A model generated the notes under the pieces. The model ran no database searches. It was given only the letters and a program-made list of their open reading frames with translations, and was not told the DNA's origin. A stretch of DNA of 64,000 nt, taken from assembly GCA_005223045.1 (NCBI GenBank), contig NJBM01000013.1:116917-180916 (forward strand), in the 5' to 3' direction. The DNA comes from Planctomycetes bacterium B3_Pla. Lineage in GTDB: Bacteria > Planctomycetota > Phycisphaerae > Sedimentisphaerales > Anaerobacaceae. A program made the position numbers and the translations under genes. Each line of letters opens with the position of its first letter. The stretch's first letter is position 1. This document shows positions 26,151 through 35,026 of the stretch, piece by piece.

Positions 26151-26404
26151 TCAGTAATAGTTCCTGGGCGTTTTAATGGCTGCCTGAAGCCTTTGGGTGT
26201 CAGCGAGTCCAGTTTCTCGTCGGGAATCCCGGGCGGCTGCGGGACATTCTTATACGCCTGAGCGTGCCTGACGATATAGACGCGAAGAACAACGTTTCCT
26301 TCAACGACCGGACGGTTTCGATCATCAACTGCCGCCGCGCCACAACCGGCCAGTAACAGACCGGCCACGCCAAGAATGAGATTTGCCTTTAAGGGAAGCC
26401 TCAT
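26151..26404 (-). pseudogene. Truncated lipoprotein of the histidine phosphatase superfamily
   Basis: The ATG at 26404 starts a lipoprotein signal (LILGVAGLLLAGCGAA, lipobox cysteine after LAG). The start of a phosphoglycerate-mutase-like domain follows: VYIVRHAQAYKNVP with the catalytic histidine, then DSLTPKGFRQ. The match stops there, about 70 residues in, where a domain of about 180 residues is expected. The frame continues for about 30 unrelated residues into the next gene; a neighbouring frame reads GFRQAA and then stops soon after. The catalytic core is therefore lost. This is a 3'-deleted remnant, which would place the 25807 gene next to foreign upstream sequence. Confidence 0.75.
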
Positions 26405-26436
26405 TTCTTTCCCCAGTCCTCATCTGCTTTCAAACG

Positions 26437-27864
26437 CTACGCGGAATGAACGGCGATCTTCTCGCGCTGAGCATCCGCTGCACTGCTTACTGTCGGCTTT
26501 ATGTTCTGGTTCACGCGGAACAGATTCGTCGGATCGTACTTGTTTTTGATCTCGACCAGGCGTGCGTAATTGTCGCGATACGTTGCCTTGACGCGACCTT
26601 CGCCTTCGTCCATCATGAAGTTCACATACGCGCCTCCGGCCGAGTAGGGATGCAAAGCCTCCCAGTACTCCTTCGCCCACGAAATTAGACGATCGTTATT
26701 GGCCGGGTCCGGATCGACACCGACAATCACCTGCGCCCACGTCGAATCGCGGTAGGCCCAGGGTGTGTCGCTGTTGCCGGGCCGGTGCGCCTTGCCGTTA
26801 ATGGGATAGAGGTGCACTGTCGATTGCGGCGTTGGCAATACCGAGCCGTGTTTGACGTAAAGGGCGACGGCCTCGTCGCTCAACTCATTGACAAAGTCGG
26901 CCTTCCAATACCACTGATGTCCCGGCGGATAGATCGGATCGAACATGGTCTGGACCGCCGTATGCGGTAGCGGGCCGACCAGATCGAGGACCGGTGTCTT
27001 GAAGCTGCGAATTGGCTCGAAGACCTCTTCGGCTTTGTCCAGATCTCCGACGTAACACCAGACTATGCCGCACATCGTCTTTCCGTGCAGATGCTCCGGG
27101 AAGTGCGGCGCCGGCGGCACAGACAGAAAGACGAAGAAGCCGTTGATGTCTTCGGTCGCCGTCGTGATATACTCGCGGTACCATTTCATCACCTCGGCAG
27201 CGTCCTCGATCTCCCAAAGCATCGGCCCGGCATAGTCGGTGTGGATCGGATGCGACCTGAAGAGGAACGAAGTGACGATACCGAAGTTGCCGCCGCCGCC
27301 ACGGATCGCCCAGTAAAGGTCCTCGTTTTCCTCGGTGCTTGCGGTCACGAAGCTGCCGTCGGCCAGCACCATGTCAGCGGCCAGAATGTTGTCGATTGTC
27401 AGGCCGCACTTACGGGTCAGGTGGCCGAGCCCTCCGCCCAGCGCCAGCCCGCCGACGCCTGTGGTCGAGATCACACCGGTGGGCGTTGCCAGACCGAACG
27501 GGTGAGTTGCGTGATCGACGTCGCCCCACGTACAGCCACCGCCAACCCTGACAGTGCGCGCGGCAGGATCTACGCGGGTGTACTTGATGAGCGACAGGTC
27601 GATGACCAGACCGTCATCGCATACACCGAGCCCCCCGGCATTGTGGCCGCCGCCCCGGACTGCGACGAGAAGGTTGTTTTCCCGCCCGAAATTGACGGCG
27701 GTGATAACATCCGCCACGTCCGCGCATCGCACAATCAGCCCGGGTCGCCGGTCGATCATCCCATTGTAAACCTTGCGGGTTTCATCGTAACCGTTGTCGT
27801 GCGGCTGGATCAGCTCGCCCCGCAGACTCGTCTTTAGTTTTTCTACACTTTCTTGAGTAACCAT
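26437..27864 (-). CDS. FAD-linked oxidase (berberine-bridge-enzyme-like)
   Basis: Encodes 475 residues from ATG 27864, chosen for GGAG six bases upstream; an earlier start at 27888 adds eight residues. It has the FAD-binding PP-loop VAVRGGGHNAGGLG with a likely FAD-linked histidine. GGLALGGGLGHLTRKCGLTIDN and AIRGGGGNFGIVT follow, and the C-terminal BBE motif is AYVNFMMDEGEGRVKATYRDNYARLVEIKNKYDPTNLFRVNQNI. The family oxidises sugars, alkaloids or polyketide intermediates using oxygen, producing hydrogen peroxide. No export signal. It shares a strand and short spacing with a methyltransferase upstream, which hints at tailoring of a small molecule. Confidence 0.93.
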   Translation of the reverse strand: MVTQESVEKLKTSLRGELIQPHDNGYDETRKVYNGMIDRRPGLIVRCADVADVITAVNFGRENNLLVAVRGGGHNAGGLGVCDDGLVIDLSLIKYTRVDPAARTVRVGGGCTWGDVDHATHPFGLATPTGVISTTGVGGLALGGGLGHLTRKCGLTIDNILAADMVLADGSFVTASTEENEDLYWAIRGGGGNFGIVTSFLFRSHPIHTDYAGPMLWEIEDAAEVMKWYREYITTATEDINGFFVFLSVPPAPHFPEHLHGKTMCGIVWCYVGDLDKAEEVFEPIRSFKTPVLDLVGPLPHTAVQTMFDPIYPPGHQWYWKADFVNELSDEAVALYVKHGSVLPTPQSTVHLYPINGKAHRPGNSDTPWAYRDSTWAQVIVGVDPDPANNDRLISWAKEYWEALHPYSAGGAYVNFMMDEGEGRVKATYRDNYARLVEIKNKYDPTNLFRVNQNIKPTVSSAADAQREKIAVHSA

Positions 27865-27965
27865 AATATACTCCTTCCCGAAATCCACTTCTTCAGCAAA
27901 AGGAATTTGCTTAAACTGTTCACTACTTCGTTACCATACGACCTTGTTTCTTCATTGTTTCTGTG

Positions 27966-29057
27966 TTAAGGCTTAATCTCGTATAGAATGTTGAACGGAT
28001 TCTCTAACGGCAGTTGCCGCACGCTGCCGAAGCCAGCCTCCTCGCACAACTCCCGCACTTTCGACGGAGGCAAACCGCACGTACCCAGCCCCTCGCCGTT
28101 CTCGGCCAGCGACGTGCTCATGCAGTAGAGCACGCTAACGCTGTAGAACAGCGCTCCGATCGGGCCAAAATTCTCTTCGAGCTTGTCCGAGCAGTTAATC
28201 TCCAACAGCAGATACGTCCCGTCAGGCTTTAGCGCCTGGCGAATGGCCCGCAGCGCCCCGCGCGGATTGACCATATCGTGGATCACATCGAACGTGGTAA
28301 TGACGTCGTACTGCTCTGGCAGACCCTCGACCACGTCCAGGTGCTTGAAGCTGACGCGGTCCGATACGCCGGCCTTTTCGGAGTTGGCGGCAGCCTCGGC
28401 AATTGTCGGCTCGAATATGTCGTAACCTACGTAGCGGGAATTGGGGTAAGTCTGCGCCAGCTTTATCAGCGCTCGGCCCCAGCCGCACCCGACATCTGCG
28501 ACGCTGCATACATTGGCCACAGCGACGCCATTTTGAAGTTTCGCCTGCACGTCCGGGACGGCCGGAATCCACGCATCCACGAGCAGGTTCTCGAACCATG
28601 CGCCCGTGAACCGCTCCAGGCCGCACCAGAAGTGGTCATGGTATGCCGACTGTGGCACACCGCCGCCATCGCGGAAGGCCCGCTCGACCTTATCGAGCAC
28701 ACCCAACATGCCGACAAGCATTTGATGCGTGCCGCCAAAGAAGAACGGCCCGTACTCCTGAGCCAACACCGGGGTATGTTCGGCCGGCAGAGTAAACCGG
28801 CTGCTCGACGTGTCGTATTCCAGGTAACCGGCGCAGGCCATGGCGCTTAACCACTCCCGGGCGTAGCGTTCGTTGATGCCGGCCCGGCCTGCCAGTTGGT
28901 CGCTGGTAGCCGGCCCATTGGCCGCCAATTCCTTGAAGATACCGAGACGGTCGCCGAGATGGGCCATGAGCGTCACAGTCATCCCCGTCGTATCGGCGAG
29001 CACCTTTCCCACAAATGCTTCGGCCTTAGTCTGGTCTATTGTTGCTTGCTGTGTCAT
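27966..29057 (-). CDS. Class I SAM-dependent methyltransferase with winged-helix N-terminus
   Basis: A protein of 363 residues. An N-terminal winged helix at about 30-100 (GDRLGIFKELAANGPATSDQ, AGINERYAREWLSAM) resembles mycobacterial Rv2258c-type enzymes. The Rossmann core has motif I VADVGCGWGRALIKLA, then YVGYDIFEPTI, VITTFDVIHDMVNP and LKPDGTYLLLEI. It is expected to transfer a methyl group to a small molecule, which cannot be named. AGGAG precedes the ATG. It is the first gene of the minus-strand group 25-29 kb and is divergent from the CoA ligase at 29416. The 358-bp region between them shows no clear promoter or gene. Confidence 0.92.
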   Translation of the reverse strand: MTQQATIDQTKAEAFVGKVLADTTGMTVTLMAHLGDRLGIFKELAANGPATSDQLAGRAGINERYAREWLSAMACAGYLEYDTSSSRFTLPAEHTPVLAQEYGPFFFGGTHQMLVGMLGVLDKVERAFRDGGGVPQSAYHDHFWCGLERFTGAWFENLLVDAWIPAVPDVQAKLQNGVAVANVCSVADVGCGWGRALIKLAQTYPNSRYVGYDIFEPTIAEAAANSEKAGVSDRVSFKHLDVVEGLPEQYDVITTFDVIHDMVNPRGALRAIRQALKPDGTYLLLEINCSDKLEENFGPIGALFYSVSVLYCMSTSLAENGEGLGTCGLPPSKVRELCEEAGFGSVRQLPLENPFNILYEIKP

Positions 29058-29415
29058 AATGTGTTCTCCTTTTGATTAGTCAAGGTATTCCATGTTTTTT
29101 CCCTGACGGACTGACAGACTAAATGTAAACCGGGCTGAATTTTTCGTCAATCGGGGCAGAGACTGGTTTTTCTATCAGGTGAAATGCCGTATTTGTTATG
29201 AGGGATTTCCCCTATACGCATCGCTTTGAATTGAAACCTGGATATTAGGGATATCGGGATACATCTACGAGCAAGCCTTTGTCACTATACATATTTCTCT
29301 CCTGAGCGTAGCCGAATGGGCCAATTTCACGGCGCCGGCGCGGACGGGTGATTTTGCTTGACCGGGCGTGCAGGCCGGTCTAAAATCGGGCTGGCCTACA
29401 GTGAAAGGAGACAGA

Positions 29416-30981
29416 ATGTGCACAGTCGAGCTTCCCAAGCGGCTAAACGCCGCCGCCGTTTTCATTGACAGACATTTGCAGCAGAACCGCGCCGACAAAC
29501 CGGCCATCCTTTGCGGCGACAAGACGGTCACCTACAAAGGGCTCTATGAAGGAGTCAATCGCTTCGGAAACGCCCTGCTCGGGCTGGGGATTCGCATGGA
29601 GGAGAGGATCGCGATCATCATGCCGGACTGCCCCGAGTGCGTTTATGCCTTTTTCGGAGCCATCAAAATGGGGGCCGTTGCGATCCCCATGAATACGCTT
29701 TTGATGCCGGCCGACTACGAGTACCTGCTCAATGACAGCCGGGCGCAGGTATTGGTAATTCACTCGTCGCTGCTGGACCGAATCGAGCCTGTTCGCTCGA
29801 AACTCAGGTACGTCAAGAACGTGATCGTCGTCGGGGATGCTGCCGAGGACGACCTGCCCTGGAAGGAGCTGATGGCCCCGGCTTCGGATGAGCTGGAGCC
29901 TGCCGATACGAGTAGAGACGATTCGGCCTTTTGGCTTTACAGTTCAGGTACGACCGGCTTTCCCAAGGGGACGATTCATCTTCATCACGATATGATAGTC
30001 GAGGCCGATTTGTACGGCGAGCGGACTATCGGCCTGGTCGAGTCGGATGTGTCGTTTTCTGTCGCCAAGCTGTTTTTCGCGTACGGATTAGGCAACGGAT
30101 TGTATTTTTCCCTTTGGGCCGGCGCAACGACGGTGCTGCTGCCGGGCAGGCCCACTCCGCCGAAGGTTTACGAGGCGATCGACCGGTATCAGCCGACGGT
30201 ATTCTACGGCGTGCCGACAAGTTATGCCGCCCTGCTCTACTTGGCGGAAAAAGAACAGCGCACGAGCATCGGGAGGGTACGGATGTGTGTCTCTGCGGGT
30301 GAGCCGCTTCCCAAGCCGCTCTATGACAGGTGGCTCGACAGGTACGGCGTGGAGATACTCGACGGCATCGGCTCGACGGAGATTCTGCACATATTCATCT
30401 CGAACCGCCCCGGCAGGGTCAAGCCGGGCAGCACGGGCGAAATCGTGCCGGGCTACGAGGCAAAGATTATCGACGATGACGGGCGGGAACTCGGCGTCGA
30501 TGAGGTCGGCACGCTTTTGATAAAGGGCGACAGCATCGCAAACGGCTACTGGAACAAGCACGAACAGACCAAGGACACTTTCCGCGGCGAGTGGATCAAC
30601 ACGCACGACAAGTTCCGCATCGATACAGACGGCTACTTCTGGTACGCCGGGCGGACCGACGACATGATGAAGGTCAGCGGCATGGCCGTCTGGCCCGCGG
30701 ACGTCGAATCGATCCTCGCAAGTCACGCGGCTGTGTTGGAGAGCGGCGTCGTAGGCGTCCCTGACAAAGAAGGACTGATCAAACCGCGGGCCTACGTGGT
30801 GCTAAAGGACAAACAGGCGGCATCGGAAGATCTGGTCAAGGAGTTGCAGACCTTTGTCAAGACCAACACGCAGCCGCACAAGTATCCGCGAACGGTTATC
30901 TTTGTGGATGAGCTGCCTAAAACAGCTACGGGGAAAATTCAGCGATATAAGCTGCGGCAGATGGCGCAAGCGGAAGGATAG
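29416..30981 (+). CDS. Benzoate-CoA-ligase-family acyl-CoA synthetase
   Basis: Encodes 521 residues from ATG 29416, preceded by AAAGGAG at seven bases. The ATP-binding P-loop is YSSGTTGFPKG and the downstream motif is DGIGSTEILHIF, as in benzoate-CoA ligases. YWYAGRTDDMMKVSGMAVWP and PKTATGKIQRYKLR carry the hinge and catalytic lysine. It would activate an aromatic or alicyclic carboxylic acid to its CoA thioester with ATP, making AMP and pyrophosphate. Its stop lies four bases from the convergent 3' end of the KAS III gene, the end of a six-gene cluster with a BcrC/HgdB-type enzyme. This supports, but does not prove, an anaerobic aromatic-type pathway. Confidence 0.93.
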   Translation: MCTVELPKRLNAAAVFIDRHLQQNRADKPAILCGDKTVTYKGLYEGVNRFGNALLGLGIRMEERIAIIMPDCPECVYAFFGAIKMGAVAIPMNTLLMPADYEYLLNDSRAQVLVIHSSLLDRIEPVRSKLRYVKNVIVVGDAAEDDLPWKELMAPASDELEPADTSRDDSAFWLYSSGTTGFPKGTIHLHHDMIVEADLYGERTIGLVESDVSFSVAKLFFAYGLGNGLYFSLWAGATTVLLPGRPTPPKVYEAIDRYQPTVFYGVPTSYAALLYLAEKEQRTSIGRVRMCVSAGEPLPKPLYDRWLDRYGVEILDGIGSTEILHIFISNRPGRVKPGSTGEIVPGYEAKIIDDDGRELGVDEVGTLLIKGDSIANGYWNKHEQTKDTFRGEWINTHDKFRIDTDGYFWYAGRTDDMMKVSGMAVWPADVESILASHAAVLESGVVGVPDKEGLIKPRAYVVLKDKQAASEDLVKELQTFVKTNTQPHKYPRTVIFVDELPKTATGKIQRYKLRQMAQAEG

Positions 30982-30985
30982 GTCT

Positions 30986-31990
30986 CTACATACGCATCAA
31001 TGCCGAGGCCCAGACGAAACCGGAGCCGAAGGCCACTAACAGCACGAGATCGCCGGGATTGACCTTTCCCTGTTTGCGGGCCTGGTCGAGGGCGATGGGC
31101 AGGCAGGCCGAGGCCATGTTGCCGTATTCTTCTACGTTGACGAAGACCTTGCCTTCAGGCACGCCGACTTTTTCGACGATGGTCTCGAGCATTCGCAGAT
31201 TGGCCTGGTGCGGGATGAGCATATCGACGTCGTCGAAGTTGATGCCGTTGACCTCGAACGACTCTAAAACCGCTTCGGACATGCGGCCGACGCCGTTCTC
31301 GAAGACGGCCTTTCCGTCCATCCTAAAATGGACCCGCCCGGCATCGATATCGTCCTTGTCGATGGTGCACATTTTGTTCTGGGCGGTGCCCGGAGCTTCG
31401 GTGTATAACGCCTTTGCCGCCAAGCCGTCGGCGTGGAGTATCGTCGATTTTATGCCTACCTCCGGGTCCTCTGCGGGGCCGACTACGGCGGCTCCGGCGC
31501 CATCGCCGAGCAATATCGCAATGTTTCGCCCGTCGTAGGAGCCGTCGATCCGTTTGGAGAGCACTTCGGAGCAAACGATCAGGATGTGCTTGTAAGTGCC
31601 GGCCTTAATGAAGTGGTCGGCTAACGACATGCCATATATCAGGCCCGCGCACTGCTGCTTGATATCGAGCACGGGGATCGGGGTCAGGCCGAGCTTACCG
31701 TGCAGGAAAAATCCGGAACCGGGGTCGGCGTGGTCCGGCGTGATGGTGTTCATGATCAGAAGATCGATCCGGTCCATCTCAAGGCCGGCATCGGCCACGG
31801 CGGCGCGGCAGGCATGGACGGCAAGATCTGTCGCGCTTACGTCGGCCTCGGCGTGACGTCTTTGCCGAACGCCCGTGCGCGTGACGATGAATTCGTCGCT
31901 GGTCTCCATCATTTTCATGACGTCGAAGTTAGTCACCACCTTTTCGGGAAGGTAGTGGCCCGTCCCCATGATTCGCGAGGCTGTCGCCAT
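30986..31990 (-). CDS. 3-oxoacyl-ACP synthase III (FabH/KAS III-like)
   Basis: A protein of 334 residues. The active-site cysteine is Cys114 in DIKQQCAGLIYG, the histidine is in IPHQANLRM, and the asparagine is in EYGNMASACLP (usually GNTSAA). The triad is complete, so it should form a carbon-carbon bond from an acyl-CoA. The position at the end of a CoA-ester operon, rather than in a fatty-acid cluster, suggests a dedicated condensation step or starter-unit role. It follows the MBL-fold gene by 27 bp. Exact substrates are not known. Confidence 0.93.
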   Translation of the reverse strand: MATASRIMGTGHYLPEKVVTNFDVMKMMETSDEFIVTRTGVRQRRHAEADVSATDLAVHACRAAVADAGLEMDRIDLLIMNTITPDHADPGSGFFLHGKLGLTPIPVLDIKQQCAGLIYGMSLADHFIKAGTYKHILIVCSEVLSKRIDGSYDGRNIAILLGDGAGAAVVGPAEDPEVGIKSTILHADGLAAKALYTEAPGTAQNKMCTIDKDDIDAGRVHFRMDGKAVFENGVGRMSEAVLESFEVNGINFDDVDMLIPHQANLRMLETIVEKVGVPEGKVFVNVEEYGNMASACLPIALDQARKQGKVNPGDLVLLVAFGSGFVWASALMRM

Positions 31991-32017
31991 AGCAGTTGTC
32001 CCCGGAAGCTCAAGTTG

Positions 32018-32947
32018 TTACTGCGGGTCATTCTCTTGTACATACTTCATCGACTGTATTACCATCAGCGCACAGTTCTTTTGGAAGAAATCCATCGGGA
32101 GCAGCGGTATTTTTTCATGCGCTTCGGCGCCGAACTGAGCGGCGAGCTGCTCGGGGGACTTGCCGGCCTTAATTTCGGCAACGATTCGCTCGTGATAGGC
32201 CGCGGTGGCGGCTATCGCGTTGTCAAAATAGGCTCTAACCTCGTCGCAGCCTTTGATCACGGCGTTGTGGCTTAGACACAGAACTTCGACGCCAAGCTCG
32301 GCAAGCCGGCGCATTGACTCCATGTAGGCTCCATAATCTGTAAAGTAGCCGGGCCACCAGTAGTCGGATTCCGGGATGTAATAGCCGGTTGCGTCCGAGA
32401 TGATCGCAAGACCTGCCTCTGGCTCGTGAAAGCTCAGACCACCTTCGCTGTGGCCCGGCGTTTCGAGGACATCGAATTTCCGTCCCCCCACCGTCACCGT
32501 ATCGCCGTCTGCGAGTATCCGGTCAACGGCAATCCGGCTTTCTTTCATCGGCTTGGGGCGATGCTTTTCTGTGATTGAGCCGGCATCGATGAGCGCTTCG
32601 GTGAGCATGCCGTCGATCTTGTTGAAGAACCTGATAGCTTTTTCGATGCCGAGCGTCTCTGCGGCGATTTCAGAGGCGCAAACTTTCACGGCCGGCAACA
32701 TTGCCCGAAATGCGGGGATCGCCATGACGTGGTCGGGATGGGCGTGGGTGACAATGACCTGTTTGACAATATCGGCGGCGATGCCGAGGTCGGCGAGCTG
32801 CTCCTTGACGATGGGCCCGTCGGCGCCGACGCCGCCCTCGAAGATTGCGCCCTCGTTGGCGTCGGTAATAAGAAACACAGGATATTCATTTGTGCCGAGC
32901 ATCCAGACGCCGTCGGCGAGTTCAAGCGGTGGGTCTTTTATCAACAT
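32018..32947 (-). CDS. MBL-fold metallo-hydrolase
   Basis: A protein of 309 residues. The zinc motif is VTHAHPDHV; the later ligands lie in ETPGHSEGG, SDATGYYIPE and CLSHNAV. An unusual insertion rich in tyrosine and tryptophan (YYIPESDYWWPGYFTDYGAY) may shape the pocket. The strong ribosome site AAAGGAG precedes the ATG. In this operon it could hydrolyse a CoA thioester or open a ring in a pathway intermediate; this is inferred from neighbours only. The gene follows the ATPase activator by 31 bp. Confidence 0.92.
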   Translation of the reverse strand: MLIKDPPLELADGVWMLGTNEYPVFLITDANEGAIFEGGVGADGPIVKEQLADLGIAADIVKQVIVTHAHPDHVMAIPAFRAMLPAVKVCASEIAAETLGIEKAIRFFNKIDGMLTEALIDAGSITEKHRPKPMKESRIAVDRILADGDTVTVGGRKFDVLETPGHSEGGLSFHEPEAGLAIISDATGYYIPESDYWWPGYFTDYGAYMESMRRLAELGVEVLCLSHNAVIKGCDEVRAYFDNAIAATAAYHERIVAEIKAGKSPEQLAAQFGAEAHEKIPLLPMDFFQKNCALMVIQSMKYVQENDPQ

Positions 32948-32978
32948 ATCAGTGTCTCCTTTCTATTGTGGATTACAA

Positions 32979-33764
32979 TTACGAGTCAGATTTGCGGGCT
33001 TGTTCGGCAGCGAACAGGGCCGCACCAAAGGCGCCGGTGTACTGTGCATCGGGTGCAATATGGGCTTCGGCGCCGAAAGATTGTCCAAGCAACCTGGCCA
33101 GGAACGGGTTGTGCGCGACCACGCCGCCGGTGGTAACCAAAATCCCATCGACGCGATCCATTTCCATGATTCGCTTGACGACCGAGTTAAACGCCCCGCG
33201 TACGATATCGGCGACGTCCACACCGGCACGGATTTTCTCAAGCACCTCCGTAGCGGCAAAGACCGTGCAAAAACTGCCGAGTGAAACGTCTTTGGTCGAA
33301 GTCTCGGCCAGCGCATCAAGCTCGGAAATATCCAGCGCCAGTCGATGAGCAATCTCTTCGATGAACGAGCCTGTGCCGGCGGCACATTTGCGATTCATTT
33401 TGAAGCTCGCTCTTTTTCCCGTTTCGTCAAGGTGTATGACCTTGCTGTCCTGCGCGCCGATGTCGATCACGGTCATTCGCTTTTGAAAATGATGGTACGC
33501 CCCCCTGCCGTGGCATGCGATTTCGGTCATTTTGCCGTCGGCCCAGGGCACGTTGTCGCGCCCGTAGCCGGTCGAGAGTGACCGGACGATTTGCGAGCGA
33601 TCAAACGATCCGGCGGCGGACATCTCGGCCAAAAGCTGCTCGGCGGTCTTGGCATAGTCTATGCCGGAGCGTCCGATGATTTTGGCGACGACCCGGCTCG
33701 CCGTGTCGATAACTACGAGCTTTGCGGTTGAGGCCCCTATATCAATGCCACAGTAGTACTGCAT
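32979..33764 (-). CDS. 2-hydroxyacyl-CoA dehydratase activator-type ATPase (HgdC/BadF/BcrA family)
   Basis: A protein of 261 residues, the length of stand-alone HgdC-type activators. It has the ASKHA start YCGIDIGASTAKLVVID, the cysteine of the shared 4Fe-4S cluster in NRKCAAGTGSFIEEIAHRL, a second cysteine in LGSFCTVFAATEV, and GGVVAHN near the end. Two subunits hold one 4Fe-4S cluster and use ATP to push an electron to very low potential onto the catalytic partner. The partner is the gene 26 bp upstream. Only one ATPase gene is present, as in 2-hydroxyacyl-CoA dehydratases; class I benzoyl-CoA reductase uses two. Confidence 0.94.
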   Translation of the reverse strand: MQYYCGIDIGASTAKLVVIDTASRVVAKIIGRSGIDYAKTAEQLLAEMSAAGSFDRSQIVRSLSTGYGRDNVPWADGKMTEIACHGRGAYHHFQKRMTVIDIGAQDSKVIHLDETGKRASFKMNRKCAAGTGSFIEEIAHRLALDISELDALAETSTKDVSLGSFCTVFAATEVLEKIRAGVDVADIVRGAFNSVVKRIMEMDRVDGILVTTGGVVAHNPFLARLLGQSFGAEAHIAPDAQYTGAFGAALFAAEQARKSDS

Positions 33765-33790
33765 CGTGTCGATCCGTCTGCACGTTGTGC

Positions 33791-35026
33791 TTACCCTTGC
33801 GAAAGCTGCTCAATGAAGGCCTCGATGTTTGTCCGCGTCTGCTCCTCGGAGTAGAGCCTCAGGTCGTTCAGGTCGCCATCAATGACGACGAAGGGCTTGC
33901 CCGTCCTGGCTCCAAACCGCTGGGGCATGTCATACCGGCTGTTGGAGTTGTTCGGGCAGGTCTTGGCGTTGTGATAGAGAACGCCGTCGATCTTGAACTT
34001 CTCGATCATCCGCTCCATGTAGGCCTCCTTGGGCTCGTCACTGCGACAGATGTATATCTTGCTGTACGCCCGGGCCATGCCCTCGAACGGTTTATCAGGA
34101 TCGAGATCGTCGAATATCCAACTGTTGCAATATGTCGAGGCGACGACTGCCGCCTGAAGCTCGATGAACTGAACGGCGAGATTCTTGAGCTTGCCCCAGA
34201 TCGGCATTCCTTCCCAATAGATTCGATACTTTTCGTCATCGACGGCCCCCACGCCGTCGGCGATCCGCTGTTCTAATTCGGCCAGAAGTATCTCGTAGTA
34301 GTCAACCGCCTCCTGCGTACCGCGGAGGACCACGGCCGGTCCCATCTGGATCGTATCATCGAAGAACGTGATCGGCGAAGGCACATTTGCCGCCGTCTCA
34401 AGGACAGCCTTCCACAGTTCCGTGCACTTTCTTGACAATTCAGTCACTTGCGCCAGCTTATCCATATCGAGCTTGTTGCCGCTGATTTTCTCCAGCGGTT
34501 CGACAAGTGCTTCGATCTGCTTTGCGACCGCCTCGATGATGATATCGTTCACCTCGCCGATTGCACGGGGCGTGTGAACGCCTATGCAGGGCACGTTCCA
34601 TTCGCGGGCGTAGAATCCGAACCAGTCTTTGACGTCCCGGCACTGGTTCGTGTTGAACACGAGCACATCGGCTTTGGGCGGGCCGGGCAGTTTCATCTTA
34701 TTAAAAGGGCTTTCGCCTTTGAGGTATGAGCCTACGTCGCTGGTCAGGTACGAGCAGATGTCAGGCGAGAAACCGCGGGCGTTGGCCAGGGGGATCAGGT
34801 CGGTGGCCATTCGAGATGCGCCGAGCATGGCGCCGTGGTTCTCAGGGAAATAGACCTCAAATCCCAGGGCCCTCAGCAGTTCTGCCGGGCCGACACTTGT
34901 ACACCAGGCGATCTTCCTGCCTGAAGCCTCGGGTCCCATCAACTCCATGAAATACTGGCCCATTACGCCCTTCATTTTCTTGCCGGCTTCAAAACCCTTT
35001 ACTTCTACTGATGATGGCATAGTCAA
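33791..35026 (-). CDS. BcrC/BadD/HgdB-family reductase or dehydratase catalytic subunit
   Basis: A protein of 411 residues of the family covering benzoyl-CoA reductase and 2-hydroxyacyl-CoA dehydratase subunits. It shows AWCTSVGPAELLRALGFEVY, SPDICSYLTSDVGSYL, VLVFNTNQCRDVKDWFGFYA and LYHNAKTCPNNSNSRYDMP. The conserved cysteines would hold a 4Fe-4S cluster. Characterised enzymes have two different catalytic subunits; here only one gene of the family is present, so it may be a homodimer or use a partner elsewhere. It overlaps the stop of the fused dehydrogenase gene upstream by four bases, so is translationally coupled. Substrate could be aryl-CoA (ring reduction) or a 2-hydroxyacyl-CoA (dehydration). 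Confidence 0.92.
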   Translation of the reverse strand: MTMPSSVEVKGFEAGKKMKGVMGQYFMELMGPEASGRKIAWCTSVGPAELLRALGFEVYFPENHGAMLGASRMATDLIPLANARGFSPDICSYLTSDVGSYLKGESPFNKMKLPGPPKADVLVFNTNQCRDVKDWFGFYAREWNVPCIGVHTPRAIGEVNDIIIEAVAKQIEALVEPLEKISGNKLDMDKLAQVTELSRKCTELWKAVLETAANVPSPITFFDDTIQMGPAVVLRGTQEAVDYYEILLAELEQRIADGVGAVDDEKYRIYWEGMPIWGKLKNLAVQFIELQAAVVASTYCNSWIFDDLDPDKPFEGMARAYSKIYICRSDEPKEAYMERMIEKFKIDGVLYHNAKTCPNNSNSRYDMPQRFGARTGKPFVVIDGDLNDLRLYSEEQTRTNIEAFIEQLSQG

